A stretch of DNA of 64,000 nucleotides from Agarophyton chilense (lineage: Eukaryota; Rhodophyta; Florideophyceae; Gracilariales; Gracilariaceae), in the NCBI GenBank assembly GCA_030374765.1, contig JARGXX010000004.1, forward strand, positions 868,001 through 932,000, in the 5' to 3' direction. The position numbers and the translations under genes were made by a program. Under the pieces are notes generated by a model. The model did no database searches, had not been told where the DNA came from, and worked only from the letters and a program-made list of their open reading frames with translations. Below, one piece after another: positions 62,601 through 64,000 of the stretch. The stretch's first letter is position 1, and each line of letters starts with the position of its first letter.

Positions 62601-64000
62601 CTCTAGTATGTTTTGAACTATTAATAGAAGCATTGTTCTGCTGTAATATCTGACTTACTCTTCAGGTTTTAGAAGATAATCGCAGCAAATAGAAGTAAAA
62701 AGTCAAAGTAATTCTAGGAATCTTAACTACAAAATATAGCTCTTAATGTTAGTATTTTTTTCGCAAAAGCTCCACAGACCATTTTTGTTTTCTGTCCCAG
62801 CTTGTTCTCTAAACAATTTTTTTCTTACGTAAATAGTGCCAATTATAATGATAGCTTTTCAGATCACACAAATTAAATGTTGATCACCTGAAAAGATATT
62901 TATGGACAACTGCTCTAAAAAACCCATGCTATTATTAATTTGATTAAGCCTTGCATTTATGTGTGTTGGCCTCAGTCGCGGTGATTTTTTGTTTTTTATG
63001 AATGTACTTCATATTCGGAGACTATGCTAATATTTGTTGCAAACGATGAAGAGTCATGGGTTCATCAAGATCATAATATAGTCAAGATGCAGAATCTTTC
63101 TTTTTTGCTGCATCATGTGGAAAAAGAATTTCTGACTGTGTGGATAGTTTATGATTATTATTTGTATTAAAAAATTTTCGGTAATCGTTTTGTTTTATAA
63201 ACAGGATGCGAGAACTTTATGGCTTTGATTACTCTTTTAGCAAATGTGTTGAAGGACATGTTCCCTTGAAAAAAGGCATCACTTTTTCATTTTTCGGCGG
63301 GGGTCAAACACGGTTTCCATCCGATGTTTGTGGAATACAGCCGTTCAAAAGGAAAGGAAAGATGTTTATTAATTTTTTATGTAGTTTTTTGTGTCTTTCT
63401 TGATGAAACGGTTGGCTACAACGGTCATTAATAGTTTCTGTTCTATTTTGATTACGTGTTCTAGATTTCCGTTATTCATATTGGTTCTGTAAAGAGTGCG
63501 TCATTTGTTTTCTCTGTTTATTTAGGCCGCAGTGCAGTAGCTAATCGCATTGCTTGGCTGTTTCAAGTCACAACCAGAGTGAGAAAATGTTTTATTACCG
63601 AGCGAATGCGTAGGTAATTCTATTTCCGAGTGAAACAATCCAAGACGCCTCTACATGGTCGGTTTGAATCTTATCTCCACCTCCTTCGCGGTGCCGGCCG
63701 GGCAGTATTAACTGTCTAATAGAGAAAGTCAAGGAGTGATCCTTGGTGGGTGTGAAATCAGATGCTATTAAGCAGATGTTTTCAATCACGATTTCTGACG
63801 CTAGTAAGCGAAAGAATTCAAATTTTGCGGTTCTGGTCAGGATTTTGGAATTCTCTGAATATTCTGGCTGGGCTGCGGAGAAGAATTTTTATATTCTCTG
63901 TGTGGGTGAGTCCTGAGAGAGGTAAAAGAAGTCGTTGGTGCTGTTTGTTGGTGTTTTGCTGTTTGTGTGTGTTGTTGCGGATTGATTGGAGAACTCTCTC
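62601..64000. other. AT-rich, gene-free end of window
   Basis: Long T/A-rich runs, no supported frame. Short frames at 63206-63403 and 63595-63789 have no motif and are most likely chance. Confidence 0.45.

Noticed and set aside
62040-62653. Overlapping frames of 94-130 codons
   Set aside because: No motif, compositional change into AT-rich sequence, and mutually overlapping frames.

Overview
The window looks like an intron-poor, repeat-rich eukaryotic nuclear genome. A florideophyte red alga of the Chondrus crispus type is the best guess, inferred from single-exon genes (an AP-1 gamma-like adaptin, a cupin, a sulfotransferase, a membrane protein) packed in short islands between very abundant Ty3/Gypsy elements. 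This is an inference from gene style, not from a database match. I saw no rRNA, tRNA or CRISPR array by eye.

Layout. 1-19.1 kb is a nested transposon block. An old minus-strand Gypsy element (outer element) runs from before the window to an LTR beginning at 18296. It is split between RNase H and integrase by a second minus-strand Gypsy element (2657-12747; LTRs of about 445 bp; exact 5-bp target duplication TATGG). The inner element carries a long antisense accessory reading frame (3540-5547, + strand) with its own AATAAA. The outer element's gag region is interrupted by about 2.3 kb of unexplained DNA (15.3-17.6 kb), which includes an array of four 65-73-bp hairpins at 16.95-17.44 kb.

20.4-23.4 kb holds a broken PIF/Harbinger DNA transposon (Myb/SANT-like ORF and convergent DDE transposase) and a lone plus-strand LTR with its primer-binding site. 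25-34 kb is the gene island: sulfotransferase-like gene, three-TM protein, a LINE-like remnant, AP-1 gamma-like adaptin, and a DUF985 cupin divergent from the adaptin. 34.7-41.7 kb is a pogo/Tigger-like transposase split by a Gypsy element of a different clade (34891-40173; target duplication ACACG). 44.5-45.4 kb is a Copia RT/RNase H remnant.

45.9-60.5 kb is a plus-strand set of three reading frames. The first is a zinc-finger plus Plavaka/CACTA-like transposase; the two that follow are of unknown function. The second frame is cut by the youngest Gypsy element of the window (49974-58959; 665-bp LTRs differing by only a few percent). Removing the insertion plus one target duplication rejoins the frame exactly. 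60.5-64 kb is gene-free and becomes AT-rich.

No gene pathway is shared among the cellular genes. The clearest story is layered transposition: DNA transposons hit by Gypsy elements, which are hit by other Gypsy elements. All copies are decaying, several by single TGA/TAG/TAA codons. Most promising for follow-up are the hairpin array, the antisense frame in the inner Gypsy element, and the three-frame transposase cluster.
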